DNA of 64,000 nucleotides from Colocasia esculenta (taxonomy: Eukaryota > Streptophyta > Magnoliopsida > Alismatales > Araceae), in assembly GCA_014218235.1 (NCBI GenBank), contig CM024753.1, positions 191,494,348 to 191,558,347 of the forward strand. Reading direction: 5' to 3'. Each line of letters begins with the position of its first letter. The stretch's first letter is position 1. The notes below the pieces were generated by a model that ran no database searches, was not told where the DNA came from, and was given only the letters and a program-made list of their open reading frames with translations. Shown here piece after piece: positions 23,164 through 33,665 of the stretch. Made by a program: the position numbers and the translations under genes.

Positions 23164-25626
23164 TTGAGGATTCGGAGTGAGGATGTGTCCAAGACAGCAT
23201 TCAGATCCCGTTATGGACATTATGAGGTTTTGGTTCTTCCTTTCGGATTGACCAACGCCCCTGCAGGGTTCATGGATCTCATGAACAGGGTGTTTAGGCC
23301 GTATCTAGATAGCTTTGTTGTGGTGTTTATTGATGATGTGCTGGTCTACTCTTTGGACAAGGCCACACACCGTCAGCATTTGAGGGTAGTATTAAAGGTT
23401 CTTCGTGACCACAAGCTGTATGCAAAGTTCAGCAAGTGCGATTTCTGGTTGCGCGAGGTTCATTTCCTCGGGCATGTTATCTCCAGTGTTGGTGTTGCAG
23501 TTGATCCAGCACAGGTCCAGGCAGTTATGGATTGGGAGACTCCCAAGACCCCTTCGGAGATTCGTAGTTTTCTGGGTTTGGCTGGTTACTATCGGCGATT
23601 CATTGAGGGATTTTCATCCATCGCCGCCCCATTGACTCAGCTCACCAGAAAGGGAGTGAAGTTTGTCTGGTCCGAGAAGTGTGAGAGTAGTTTTCAATTG
23701 TTGAAGACTAAGCTCACGTCAGCTCCGGTGTTAGTCTTACCGAACGGTGTAGAGGGTTTTGCTATCTACACGGATGCGTCTCGGATTGGCTTAGGCTGTG
23801 TGCTAATGCAGCAAGGAAGGGTAGTGGCTTATGCTTCTCGTCAGTTGAAGGAGCATGAGAAGAACTATCCGACTCATGATTTGGAGCTCACAGCAGTGGT
23901 TCATGCACTAAAGATCTGGAGGCACTATCTTTATGGTGTCAGATTTGAGGTGTTTACCGACCACAAGAGCTTGAAGTATCTTTTCTCCCAAAAGGAATTA
24001 AACCTGAGGCAGAGAAGATGGATTGAGTTCTTGAAGGATTATGACTTCGACCTTCAGTATCACTCTGGGAAGGCGAATGTCGTAGCGGATGCTCTGAGTA
24101 GAAAGAGGCCATCTCTCCAGCAGGATTGGAAGATGTTGGAGGATGCGGCTTGCGCGTTGACTGAGTTAGAGCCATCGCTACGCCAGGCTTTTGTAGCTCA
24201 GTTATCCCTTAGGTCCTCGGTTTTGGATGAGGTGATCGAGCAACAGAAAGCCGACCCTAGACTCTTAGAGTTAGTGGGCAAGGCAGGCATTGCTCGTGAT
24301 GAGGACGGTGTGATTAGATTCCATCACTGTGTTTGTGTCCCTGATTTGGTAGATGTCCGTGAGCATGCGTTAGCGGAAGCTCACAGGTCGAGATTCTCTA
24401 TTCATCCGGGTAACACGAAAATGTACCAGGATTTGAAGAGGTCCTTTTGGTCGTCTGGCATGAAGAGGGATGTAGCGGATTATGTATCCCGGTGTTTAGT
24501 GTGCCAGCAAGTGAAGGCCGAGCGACAGCGACCATCCGGCCTTATGCAAAGGATGGAGATCCCAGTGTGGAAGTGGGAAGCTGTCATGATGGACTTTGTT
24601 TCGGGTTTGCCTCGATCTAGAAGGGGCAATGACTCGATTTGGGTAGTTGTAGATAGATTCTCAAAGACTGCGCATTTCTTACCTATGAAGAAGAAGCAGT
24701 CGGTTGAGAGCTTAGCTAGATTGTATGTTAGTAATATGGTTAGATTGCATGGTGTGCCGAAGTCGATCATTTCGGATCGAGATCCGAGATTTACTTCGAG
24801 GTTGTGGAAGGGTCTTCAGCATGCGTTAGGTTCGGAGCTGAAGCTCAGTTCGGCGTTTCATCCCCAGACTGATGGACAGTCCGAGAGGACTATCCAGACG
24901 CTCGAGGATATGTTGAGAGCGTGTGTACTGGATTGGAAGGATGATTGGGAGCGTCATTTACCTCTAGTGGAGTTCGCATACAACAACAACTTTCATGCGA
25001 GTATTGGTATGGCTCCATTTGAGGCGTTGTATGGTAGGCCTTGCAGATCTCCTTTATGTTGGGAGGAGACCGGTGATAGGCAGCTGATCGGTCCGGAGTT
25101 AGTTCAGGAGACTTCGGATAAGGTCCAGCTTATCAGGAAGAGGCTTGTTGCGGCGCAAGATAGGCAGAAGAGCTACGCCGACAACAGAAGGAAAGATTTG
25201 GAGTTCGAGGTGGGTGAACATGTCTTCTTGAAGATATCACCTACTCGTGGTGTCGTCAGATTTGGCAGGCATAGTAAGTTGAGCCCTAGATTCATTGGCC
25301 CGTATGAGATTCTCAAACGATTGGGCAGCGTGGCATATGAGCTACCTTTACCCCCAGCTTTAGCTAGTGTTCATCCTATTTTCCACGTTTCTATGCTCAG
25401 GAAGTATGTCCGAGATCCATCTCATGTGATCAGTCATGAGCCAGTGGAGATTCAGCCAGATTTGTCGTATGTGGAGCAACCAGTAGCTATTCTTGACCGG
25501 AAGGTTCAGCATCTCCGGAACAAGGGTATTGCGTCGGTGAAAGTTCTATGGCAGAACTTCTCACGAGAAGAGGCTACTTGGGAGCTTGAGGATGCGATGA
25601 AGAAGTATCCCCGTTTGTTTGAGTAG
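23164..25626 (+). pseudogene. Tekay-type pol: RT, RNase H, integrase, chromodomain
   Basis: An 820-codon open stretch follows the single stop. RT continues with PFGLTNAPAGF and the catalytic FIDDVLVYS (near 23326-23350). RNase H has YTDASRIGLG (near 23767) and DHKSLKYLF. The integrase zinc finger runs from HRSRFSIHPG to CLVCQQ (about 24390-24515). The core has DRFSKTAHF, SDRDPRFTS and GQSERTIQTLE, giving the DDE set. A C-terminal chromodomain with ILDRKVQ and EEATWELE spans about 25480-25620. In chromoviruses this module steers insertion towards marked chromatin. Apart from the upstream stop, this half looks intact. Confidence 0.95.
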
Positions 25627-25655
25627 TTTTGTTTAAACTTCGAGGACAAAGTTTC

Positions 25656-25671
25656 TTTAAGGGGGAGAGGG
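25656..25671 (+). promoter_or_regulatory. Polypurine tract of Tekay-type element
   Basis: TTTAAGGGGGAGAGGG lies directly before the 3' LTR start TGTAAGGCC at 25672. Confidence 0.85.
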
Positions 25672-26800
25672 TGTAAGGCCCTCGAATTTTGTTGCGTTAT
25701 TTTATTCCATGTAAATAATTCATGTTTGTGTATGCATAGATGTACATATCTACGTATGTATTAACTAGTTATACTTATGTGTGCATGTGTATAATTAGTT
25801 GTAAATAATGTATGAATTGCATGGTGGTAGTGTGTACGTGATAATACATATGTATGGCATGTACATAGGTATAAGTTAAGCATGGTTTCTGCATGTTTTG
25901 ACTTCTGGCCGAAGGACCCAATTGGCGTCCACATGGATGGACGTCCATGTTGAGTTAGCGTCCACCTCGATGGACGCCAATACTTAAGCCAACGTCCATG
26001 GATGTGGACGTTAAGATCTCTGACCTGCATGCGTTGCAGACCCCGAAACTCTAGGGACAAGCAAGCCCAGCCATTGGGGAGATGTCCCCAACGGCTAGCA
26101 GGCTTTCACATCACCTCTCCGGGGTTCCCCAAACCCCTTTGCTATAAACCACACCCCCTTCTACACCAGACAACCCCTCTTGACCTCTTTCAAGAGATAG
26201 AGAAAAACCCTAGCTTGGAACTGCACAAAGACTGAACTTTGGAGGCTTCAATCCGACGATTCAAGGCTTCATCCGGCGACCTACTACATCAGGAGGGTAG
26301 CTGGAACATCGGGGAAGACTTCCCCAACCGCGGTTTAGCTTCTATACCAACCTAGAACCCGGAGGAGAGCATTTGTGGAGGCTTCTTGGGACTGCCCAAG
26401 GAGAGCTTCACCACCATCTTAATCCCTTTGGAGACTTGTTTAAAGGCAAGTAACCCTCACATTTCATCCATGTAGATGTCTAGTAGGGTTTTGTTATTTT
26501 TTTTCAGATTTTAAATCGAGTCCTGGATCCCCCATTCTTCTTGTATTTGGAGCTTGGGTCTATATTTCTGCACAGACCTGAACTTGACGGCAAGATCCAT
26601 TGCCGTCAAGATCTTCATTAACGGCCAACGATGTTGCCGTTAAGCTCCATTAACGTCCAGACTATGCCGTTAAGTTCGTTAGGACAGAACAGTGAGTTGT
26701 TCTCTCCTTCTATATGATAATTTTTCGAGGTTCTCGCATGAGGATATATGGTAACCATACTATGATATGCATTATGAATGGTGGTATGTGTGGTGAGGTC
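25672..26800 (+). repeat. Truncated 3' LTR of Tekay-type element
   Basis: Aligns with 8067 to about 9180 of the 5' LTR, including both inverted-repeat clusters, then stops at GAGGTC (26800). The missing 2.1 kb is not found to the right. Differences from the 5' copy include many single-base indels. Confidence 0.9.
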
Positions 26801-27169
26801 TTTTTGCTTACTGACAAAAAGGGGGAGAAAATACTTAGCATGTCTGAAATACATTCTACAAATGTTCAGATATTTTTATCCATGCTTATTGTTAAAGTTT
26901 GTCATCACCAAAAAGGGGGAGATTGATGATCAGTCTGTCCCCATGTAATTTTAATTACCTATTTATTTTTATTATTTTTGGTGATTAACAAAATTCCTTC
27001 AATAATTTCTAACATATATTTCATAAGTCTTAAGTACAGGAAATACACCAAGGTCACACAAGCCAAGGTTGGTAAGCATTACCTCTCTGAAGCTTTTATC
27101 TTGTCAAGATCATATTTCTCTAAGTCCACATCGACTTCTGTTGAAAGTCACAAGGACTTCCTTTAGTGC

Positions 27170-27970
27170 TATAATGATTTGAATTCATAACGGTTTCTTA
27201 AGTGTCTGAACGACTTCTTTACTGTGACATCGTTTGATTACAAACAAATCATTCTCACAACGATTCTATAAGTCATCGCAACGATTTCTTCAGAACTCGT
27301 AACGACTTGCCCGTCGCAACGATTTCTTAAGTCATCATAACAATTTCTTTAGAATTTGTAACGACTTGCTCGCCGTAACGATTTCTTAAGTCATCATAAC
27401 GATTTCTTTAGAATTCGCAACGACTTGCTCGCCGTAAGGATTTCTTAAGTTATCATAACGATTTCTTTAGAATTCGCAACGACTTACTCGTCGTAACGAT
27501 TCCTTAAGTTATCATAATGATTTCTTTAGAATTCGCAACGACTTGCTCGCCGTAACGATTCCTTAAGTTATCATAACGATTTGCTCATCGTAACGATTTG
27601 CTCATCGTAACGATTCGTTAAGTCATCATAACGATTTGCTCATCGCAACGATTCGTTAAGTCATCATAACGATTCGCTCATCGTAACGATTTGCTCATCG
27701 CAACGATTTCTTTAGAGCTCATAACGATTTACTTCACGCAACGATTTCTTTAGAGCTCATAGCGATTTGCTTTGCACATCGATTTTTTTAGAGCTCATAA
27801 TGATTTGCTTCACGCAACAATTTCTTTAGAGCTCATAGCAATTTACTTTGCGCATCGATTTCTTTAAAGCTCATAACGATTTGTTAAGTGTCTATAACGA
27901 TTTCTTCGTTGAATACAACGATTTGCTCTCTATAATGACTTGTTGGTATTCATAACGATTTCATAAGTCA
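27170..27970. repeat. Minisatellite inside SIRE-like LTR, AACGATTT-based
   Basis: About forty copies of a short core (TAACGATTT followed by variable 7-12 bases). In the middle it forms a higher-order unit of about 59 bases made of three sub-units (TTTCTTAAGTCATCA, TTTCTTTAGAATTCG, CTTGCTCGCCG types). The right end is diverged. The LTR at 62319 has its own array built from the same core with different periods. Confidence 0.85.
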
Positions 27971-28726
27971 TAAAGGCATCGACTTTATGGATACATCGAC
28001 TTGATATCTATATTACTTCTGAAAGCATTGACTAGTCAAAGTCTTCGCATATCTGTTTGACTATTGTGCATTTAATGTAGACTGAACGTATCTTTGCATG
28101 CATGCAGGCATATCATCCATTATTGTGCCTACTCTGAGTGCATCTTTTAGAACGATTATCTAGCATTACTATTTCTGTGAATATCTGTTCTAATGTTGAC
28201 TGACATTAGAGACAGCTTAGCTGTCTACTGTTTGAGATTGATAAATGAGCAGATCTCTGGTATCGTTCCACTTTACAATGTAGACAAAAATAGAAGCCAA
28301 AGATATTTCAGAAGATCTCATCTCTTTACGTGCACAAATGACCAAAAGACTGTTGACTAGAAGCTTCCAAGTTTCCTTCAGTCTAACGTTTACTTGGACA
28401 AGAGACAATGGATACTCCAACGACAATATTTCAAATTGGTGATTTAAATCCAAGATAGAAGACAAGAATGCGATGTGAACTGAGTGGAGAACAAGCATCT
28501 CGCATACAAGCATTCAAATTCTTCTGCAAGAAGTCTAGAGCCAAGAATCTCATTCCTCATCATCTTTAGCTCTTTGCTCTCTGTGCTGTAATAGAATTTC
28601 CAAGAGAGCCCGTGTAGTTCTGAGAGTGTGCCTTGTTTAGATCTTTTGCTCTCAGTGCTTATTGATTCAGATCTTGGCTTGTAGAAGCTTGATCTAGGGG
28701 CTTGAATTCATTCTATTCTCTTTGTG

Positions 28727-28920
28727 GTGTTTCCCTTCGTGTGTGAAGGAAGACCTAGTGGGATCCAGGGTGCTGTTTCCCTTCGTGTGTGAAGGAAGAC
28801 CTGGTGGGATCTAGGGTGTTGTTTCCCTTCGGTTGTGAAGGAAGACCTGGTGGGGTATCCAAGGTGTTGTTGTTCCCTTCTTATGAAGGAAGACCAGCTG
28901 AGCTGGGTGTTGTAGTGTCC
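28727..28920. repeat. Tandem repeat, four units of about 47 bp
   Basis: Four copies of a unit beginning TTTCCCTTCGTGTGTGAAGG and ending GGGATCCAGGGTG; the last is the most diverged. Each unit contains the inverted pair CCCTTC ... GAAGG. It lies in the downstream part of the SIRE-like LTR. Confidence 0.85.
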
Positions 28921-29191
28921 ATAGGGGGACTATACCCTAGTTAGTGGAATCCTGAGTTATGGCTCAGGGACTGGACATAGGACTCCTAAGGAGAGGAGAT
29001 CCGAACCAGGATAAACTCCTTGTGTCGTGTGATTGTTTTTCTTGTGTGATTGTTTTTATTCTAACCAATACTAACATCATCCGAAGTGTGCACATCTGTG
29101 TTTGTTGTGGTGAACAGGTTAAAGCTGATAAATTTTTTAAAAGACCCATTCACCCCCCCCCCCCCCCTCTGGGCTCGTCAACTGGGCAACA

Positions 29192-29379
29192 ATACCTAAT
29201 ATATGGTCTTTTGGATATTAGTTGGATGAGGGACTAAAAGTACACAGTAACTATGGGCAGAAAGGTTCAATGGTTTTGATCCCCCTGTACCATATAGGGA
29301 CTACAACATAGTAACTTGGTAGTTCATAGTCGATGAGTTGAGTGAATCATTACGGAAACAAGACCGTCCATCGCCAAGA
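29192..29379. other. Spacer between SIRE-like LTR and CACTA end
   Basis: No gene or repeat recognised. It is the presumed insertion flank of both neighbours. Confidence 0.4.
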
Positions 29380-29590
29380 CACTACAAGAAATTGCGGGAT
29401 TACCGACGGATGTTTCCGACGGATTATGTTCCGTCGGTAATTCCGACGGATATTCTGATTAAAAATATCCGTCGGAAAATCGGTCGGAAGTTCCGACCGA
29501 AATATGTCCGTCGGAAATATCCGTCAGTATACCGACGGATATTCCGACAGACATATTTCCGTCGAAAATACAGTCGGAAAAATAGCTTTC
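29380..29590 (+). mobile_element. CACTA transposon terminus with subterminal repeats
   Basis: The terminus CACTACAAGAAATTGCGGG is typical of plant CACTA (En/Spm) elements. In the next 200 bases the motif CCGACGGA and its complement TCCGTCGG occur about ten times in both orientations, as expected of transposase-binding subterminal repeats. The matching right terminus was not found, so the element appears truncated. The transposase at 33666 probably belongs to it. Confidence 0.8.
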
Positions 29591-29614
29591 TCTCCTCCCG
29601 CGAAACCTTCCCTT

Positions 29615-30108
<494 letters not shown>

Positions 30109-32778
30109 TGTTGGAACTGGGTGCTGAAAAAGGTAATAAAATAGATTTCTATCTACCAATTATCAAATAGAACAACTATAATTTAAAGAGAAGTAAAGTT
30201 CAGAATCTCCAGTTGGATGAGAAGCACATCAAAAGATGCTTTCTTTGAAACGGAAGACGCCCCCTTCCACGATGCACAAGGTTCACTGGTGTTCCGTCCC
30301 CGAGATACAACTCATCCGCAATTCTGCCAATCTTTCTAGGTGCACAACTAGAGAGATTTCGAATCCAATCTTGTATTGATGAACTTTGCCCAAACAGAGT
30401 TAAACAGCAAGAGAGAAAGAGAGACTATCAGAAGAGGTGTGTCCTGAAGTTCACCCTTGGCCTCTTCTTTTATAGACAACAGAACTCTCATTCAAAAACA
30501 CTCAAGGGAAGCAACGGTTAGCAGAGGAGTTGCACCCTTCTGCCAATAGTTACAACTGAAACATAAAACATTCAAAAAATAATTTGAACCGTTGCAACTC
30601 CTTAAAAAACTCAAACCGGTTTAGAAATCAAATTTCCAAGCTCTAAATAAAACTCAATAACGAATAAATTTGAATTAACTCTTAAGGAGGATTATATCTA
30701 ACATTCCCCCACTTAATTCAAATTTATCAAGAAAGAAAGAAATTTGGGCAAAAATACTATGTCATAAGTAAAGAGTGTCTTCTGGACTTGAACTCTTACT
30801 TAGTGTAAATAAGTCAATTACTGAAAGGAACCATAGTGGACAATGCCTTGAACTAAATCCTTTATGATCAGTTAAATGGCTTATCTCACAACATAGCACA
30901 TCTAAAGATTGGATTCGTAATTTTGATAGTGCTATAGGCCATGCACTGGTATCTTGTTTCATGAGTGCTTTAGAGAATACCCAATTCTCAGAGATTGCGG
31001 CCCCACAATCACACTCACATAGGTAGATTCTCCAAGAGTACCTGCCACGGTCCATACTCTGCCCAATTTAGGCCTTGAATCTATTAAGAGCATAGCTCAG
31101 CCTGATGCCGTTACAGTTTTGAGCATTCATCACTATGGGATGGGTTCAAAGTAAAATGCTCACAAGTTGCTCATTAGCTTGTATTCCACATTGAACCTGT
31201 CATGTAGGTTGGGTATCTACTAATGACAACTTAATTAATGGGTCTCAACCCCATCCCTTTAGTTGAATCAAACACTTGTTTCTTTGCAAGTCCTTTTGTA
31301 AAAGGATCTGCAAGGTTTTTTAAAGACCTTATGAATTCTAAAGAGATTACTCCTTGTGTAATTTTCTCTCTTACAGAATTCCATCTGATATTCATGTGTC
31401 TCATTTTCTCATTTATAGTGGTTTGCTTCACTTTATCAATTACAGACCTACTATCACAGTGTATGGAAATAGAAGGCAATGGTTTGCTAATGATTGGAAT
31501 ATCCAACAATAAATTCTTAAGCCATTCTGCTTCAGAACAAGCAATATCTAAGGCAACCAATTCTGCTTCCATAGTAGATCTAGCAATTACGGTTTGTTTT
31601 ACAGATTTCCAAGCCACAGCAGCTCCTCCTAAAATAAATACATAGCCACTAGAGGAGACAGAGTCTGAGGAGTGTGAAATCCAACTAGCATCACAGAATC
31701 CTTCAAGGACTGTAGGGTATCCAGAGAAAAATAATCCTAGATTCAGAGTTCCTTTGAGATACTTAAATATTCTCTCCAAAGCAAACCAGTGTTGTTGACT
31801 AGGATTGTGGGTGAATCTGCTCAAGACACCCACAGAATAGGCTAAATCAGGTCTAGTACTATTAGCTAAATACATGAGACTACCAATGATTTGAGCATAT
31901 TTATCCTGAGAAATAGGACTTCCTGAATTTTTAATTAAAATAGTTCCAGGTGAAAAGGGTGTGGAAACAGATTTGCAATCAGAATATCTGAACTTATCTA
32001 AAATCTTCTGCACATAATGAGACTGAGACATTAAAATACCATCTGAAGTCCTAATAAGTTTAATTCCTAAGATTACATCGGCAGGACCCAAATCTTTCAT
32101 ATCAAAATGAGAAGATAAAAACATCTTAGTTTCAGAAATAATATTCAAGTCAGAACCAAATATTAGAATGTCATCAACATATAGGCATAAAATCACACAT
32201 CCCGAATCAGTCATTTTGCTATAGACACATTTATCAGATTCATTTATGGTGAAACCATTTCTTAAAGTAATATTGTTGAATTTTTCATTCCATTGCTTTG
32301 GTGCTTGTTTTAAACCATATAAAGATTTGACTAGTCTGCATACTTTATGTTCATTTCTAGGTTCAATAAAGCCCTCTGGTTAATTCATATAAATCTCCTC
32401 TTCTAAATCCCCATTAAGGAAGGTTGTTTTAACATCCATTTGATGGATCTCTAAATTATATATAGCAGCCATAGCTATTAGAACCCGTATTGAGGAAAAT
32501 CTAGAAACATGTGAATATGTATCAAAATAATCTACTCCTTTTTTCTGAGAATACCCTTTGGCTACTAATCTAGCTTTGTATTTATCTATGGAACCATCTG
32601 GTTTAAGTTTCCCTTTGAATATCCATTTACAACCTATAGTTTTACAACCTGGAGGCAAATCGGTTAAAGTCCAAGAATGATTGTTCATAATTGATTCTAT
32701 TTCACTGTTAATAGCTTCTTTCCAGAAACATGAATCCACAGAGGCCATAGCTTCTTGGTAAGTTTGAGGATCAACTTA
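30109..32778 (-). mobile_element. 5'-truncated Ty1/copia element, minus strand
   Basis: The 3' LTR is 30109-30703: plus strand TGTTGGAACTGG to ATATCTAACA. It is followed by TTCCCCCACTT, the complement of the polypurine tract. RNase H and RT follow leftwards-reading up to about 32778, where similarity to copia pol ends in the middle of RT. The rest of pol, gag and the other LTR are missing. It separates the CACTA terminus from the transposase gene, so it probably inserted into the CACTA element and was then deleted in part. Confidence 0.85.
31231..32775 (-). pseudogene. Copia RT and RNase H
   Basis: Reading right to left, RT starts with a TYQEAM block and continues with WIFKGKLKPDG, ARLVAKGYSQK and MDVKTTFLNGDLEEEIYMN. 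The frame then meets TAA (32380-32382) where the family has Gln, continues in the same frame through SLYGLKQAP, and reaches the catalytic LYVDDILIFG (near 32170). RNase H has GFCDASW, ARSTMEAELVAL and HCDSRSVIDK. It ends with DPFTKGL. Thus the only inactivating change seen in this part is one likely CAA to TAA. The N-terminal enzymes are missing. Confidence 0.9.
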
Positions 32779-32894
32779 TGTTTTGTAGTTTATTTGTAGT
32801 CATTTGATTGATTCTTTCATATTTATCATATTATGATTTAATTTCATATTTTAAATTACTCATGAATAAATTGTTATAATTTTTTTTCTAATTA

Positions 32895-33404
32895 GTGATG
32901 AGAGTTCGCGATTGGAAATTAGACTCAAAGAGGAACAAATGTCCAACGTATCAAAGTACGTGTTTGTTTGAACGAAAGATATTACCGATGGATATTCGAA
33001 GATTCCATGATGGTTTACTTTTGGTGAAAGAGAAGATGAAGAAAATCATAAAGATTATTCGGAAAGAAGAAAGACAAAGTTTAGAAAATAAAATTGGATT
33101 ATCTGTTATTGTTCAAGATGAAAAAAGACTGCGATATTCTGTAATCTTACGACGTAGTTGGTGTGGTAGTATGTACATATTTAGTGGAAAAGACTGATCA
33201 AAATTTGTGGAAAATAATTGTGTCAAAGAGCTTGACATTTTGAAAGTTATGTCTTCCCATTATGTACGAAGAGATATATTTAGTAAACTATATTTAGGGA
33301 TATCAGTGGTTAGTTCAAAACCTAGGAAATCTAATAAGAAGCTGGTGAATAAAGAGCCGATCAAGTGGTGGTGGCCTAATATGAAGACATCACAGTTTGT
33401 ATGA
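32895..33404 (+). pseudogene. Unrecognised broken ORF, possibly a captured B3-like fragment
   Basis: Two frames (32895-33197 and 33207-33404) read as one protein interrupted by TGA. The junction pattern G-K-D, stop, S-K-F-V-E-N-N followed by KELD loosely resembles the C-terminal part of plant B3 DNA-binding domains, where Trp is usual at the stop. The N-terminal part is Lys/Arg-rich with no domain I recognise. It lies just upstream of the transposase, so it could be a transposon-encoded protein or host sequence picked up by the CACTA element. The B3 idea is weak. Confidence 0.3.
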
Positions 33405-33665
33405 ACAAATAGTCTTTGTGTTCTTTTTAATGTTCAATACCATTAAGTATTTATATAGTGCTCAAATTTATTTGATATTCATGTATGCTTACTCTTCATT
33501 TATCTTTACGTCAACGCTTTATTTCACCCATTAGCTCTGGGACTCTCCATATAACGTATGTATCATATGTATGGTACTTGAACAATGTGAGGGTGTGTTG
33601 GATTTTAACTCAGGACATGACATTTAATCTATGTAAGAAAAATATCTTATGAGAATCGGTCATGG

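Larger units (their letters stand above)
8067..26800 (+). mobile_element. Ty3/gypsy chromovirus, Tekay/Del type, with nested insertion and truncated 3' LTR
   Basis: Order: 5' LTR 8067-11299, primer site 11305, gag from 11490, nested element 11999-21500, remaining gag, protease, RT, RNase H, integrase and chromodomain to 25626, polypurine tract, 3' LTR from 25672. The 3' LTR matches the 5' copy only up to 26800, so about two thirds of it is gone and no target duplication can be checked. The chromodomain after integrase and the two CCHC knuckles support a chromovirus. It lies against a truncated Tat element at its left and a truncated SIRE-like element at its right. Confidence 0.9.
26801..29191 (+). 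mobile_element. 3' end of a SIRE-like copia element: UTR, polypurine tract and 3' LTR
   Basis: The left part carries two motifs typical of this lineage, TGACAAAAAGGGGGAGAAA (about 26811) and CACCAAAAAGGGGGAGAT just before the LTR. The LTR starts TGATGATCAG (26924) and ends GGGCAACA (29191), after a C-run and CTCTGGGCTC, the usual SIRE-type tail. Coding sequence is absent because the element is cut at 26801. The same LTR start recurs at 62319. Confidence 0.75.
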
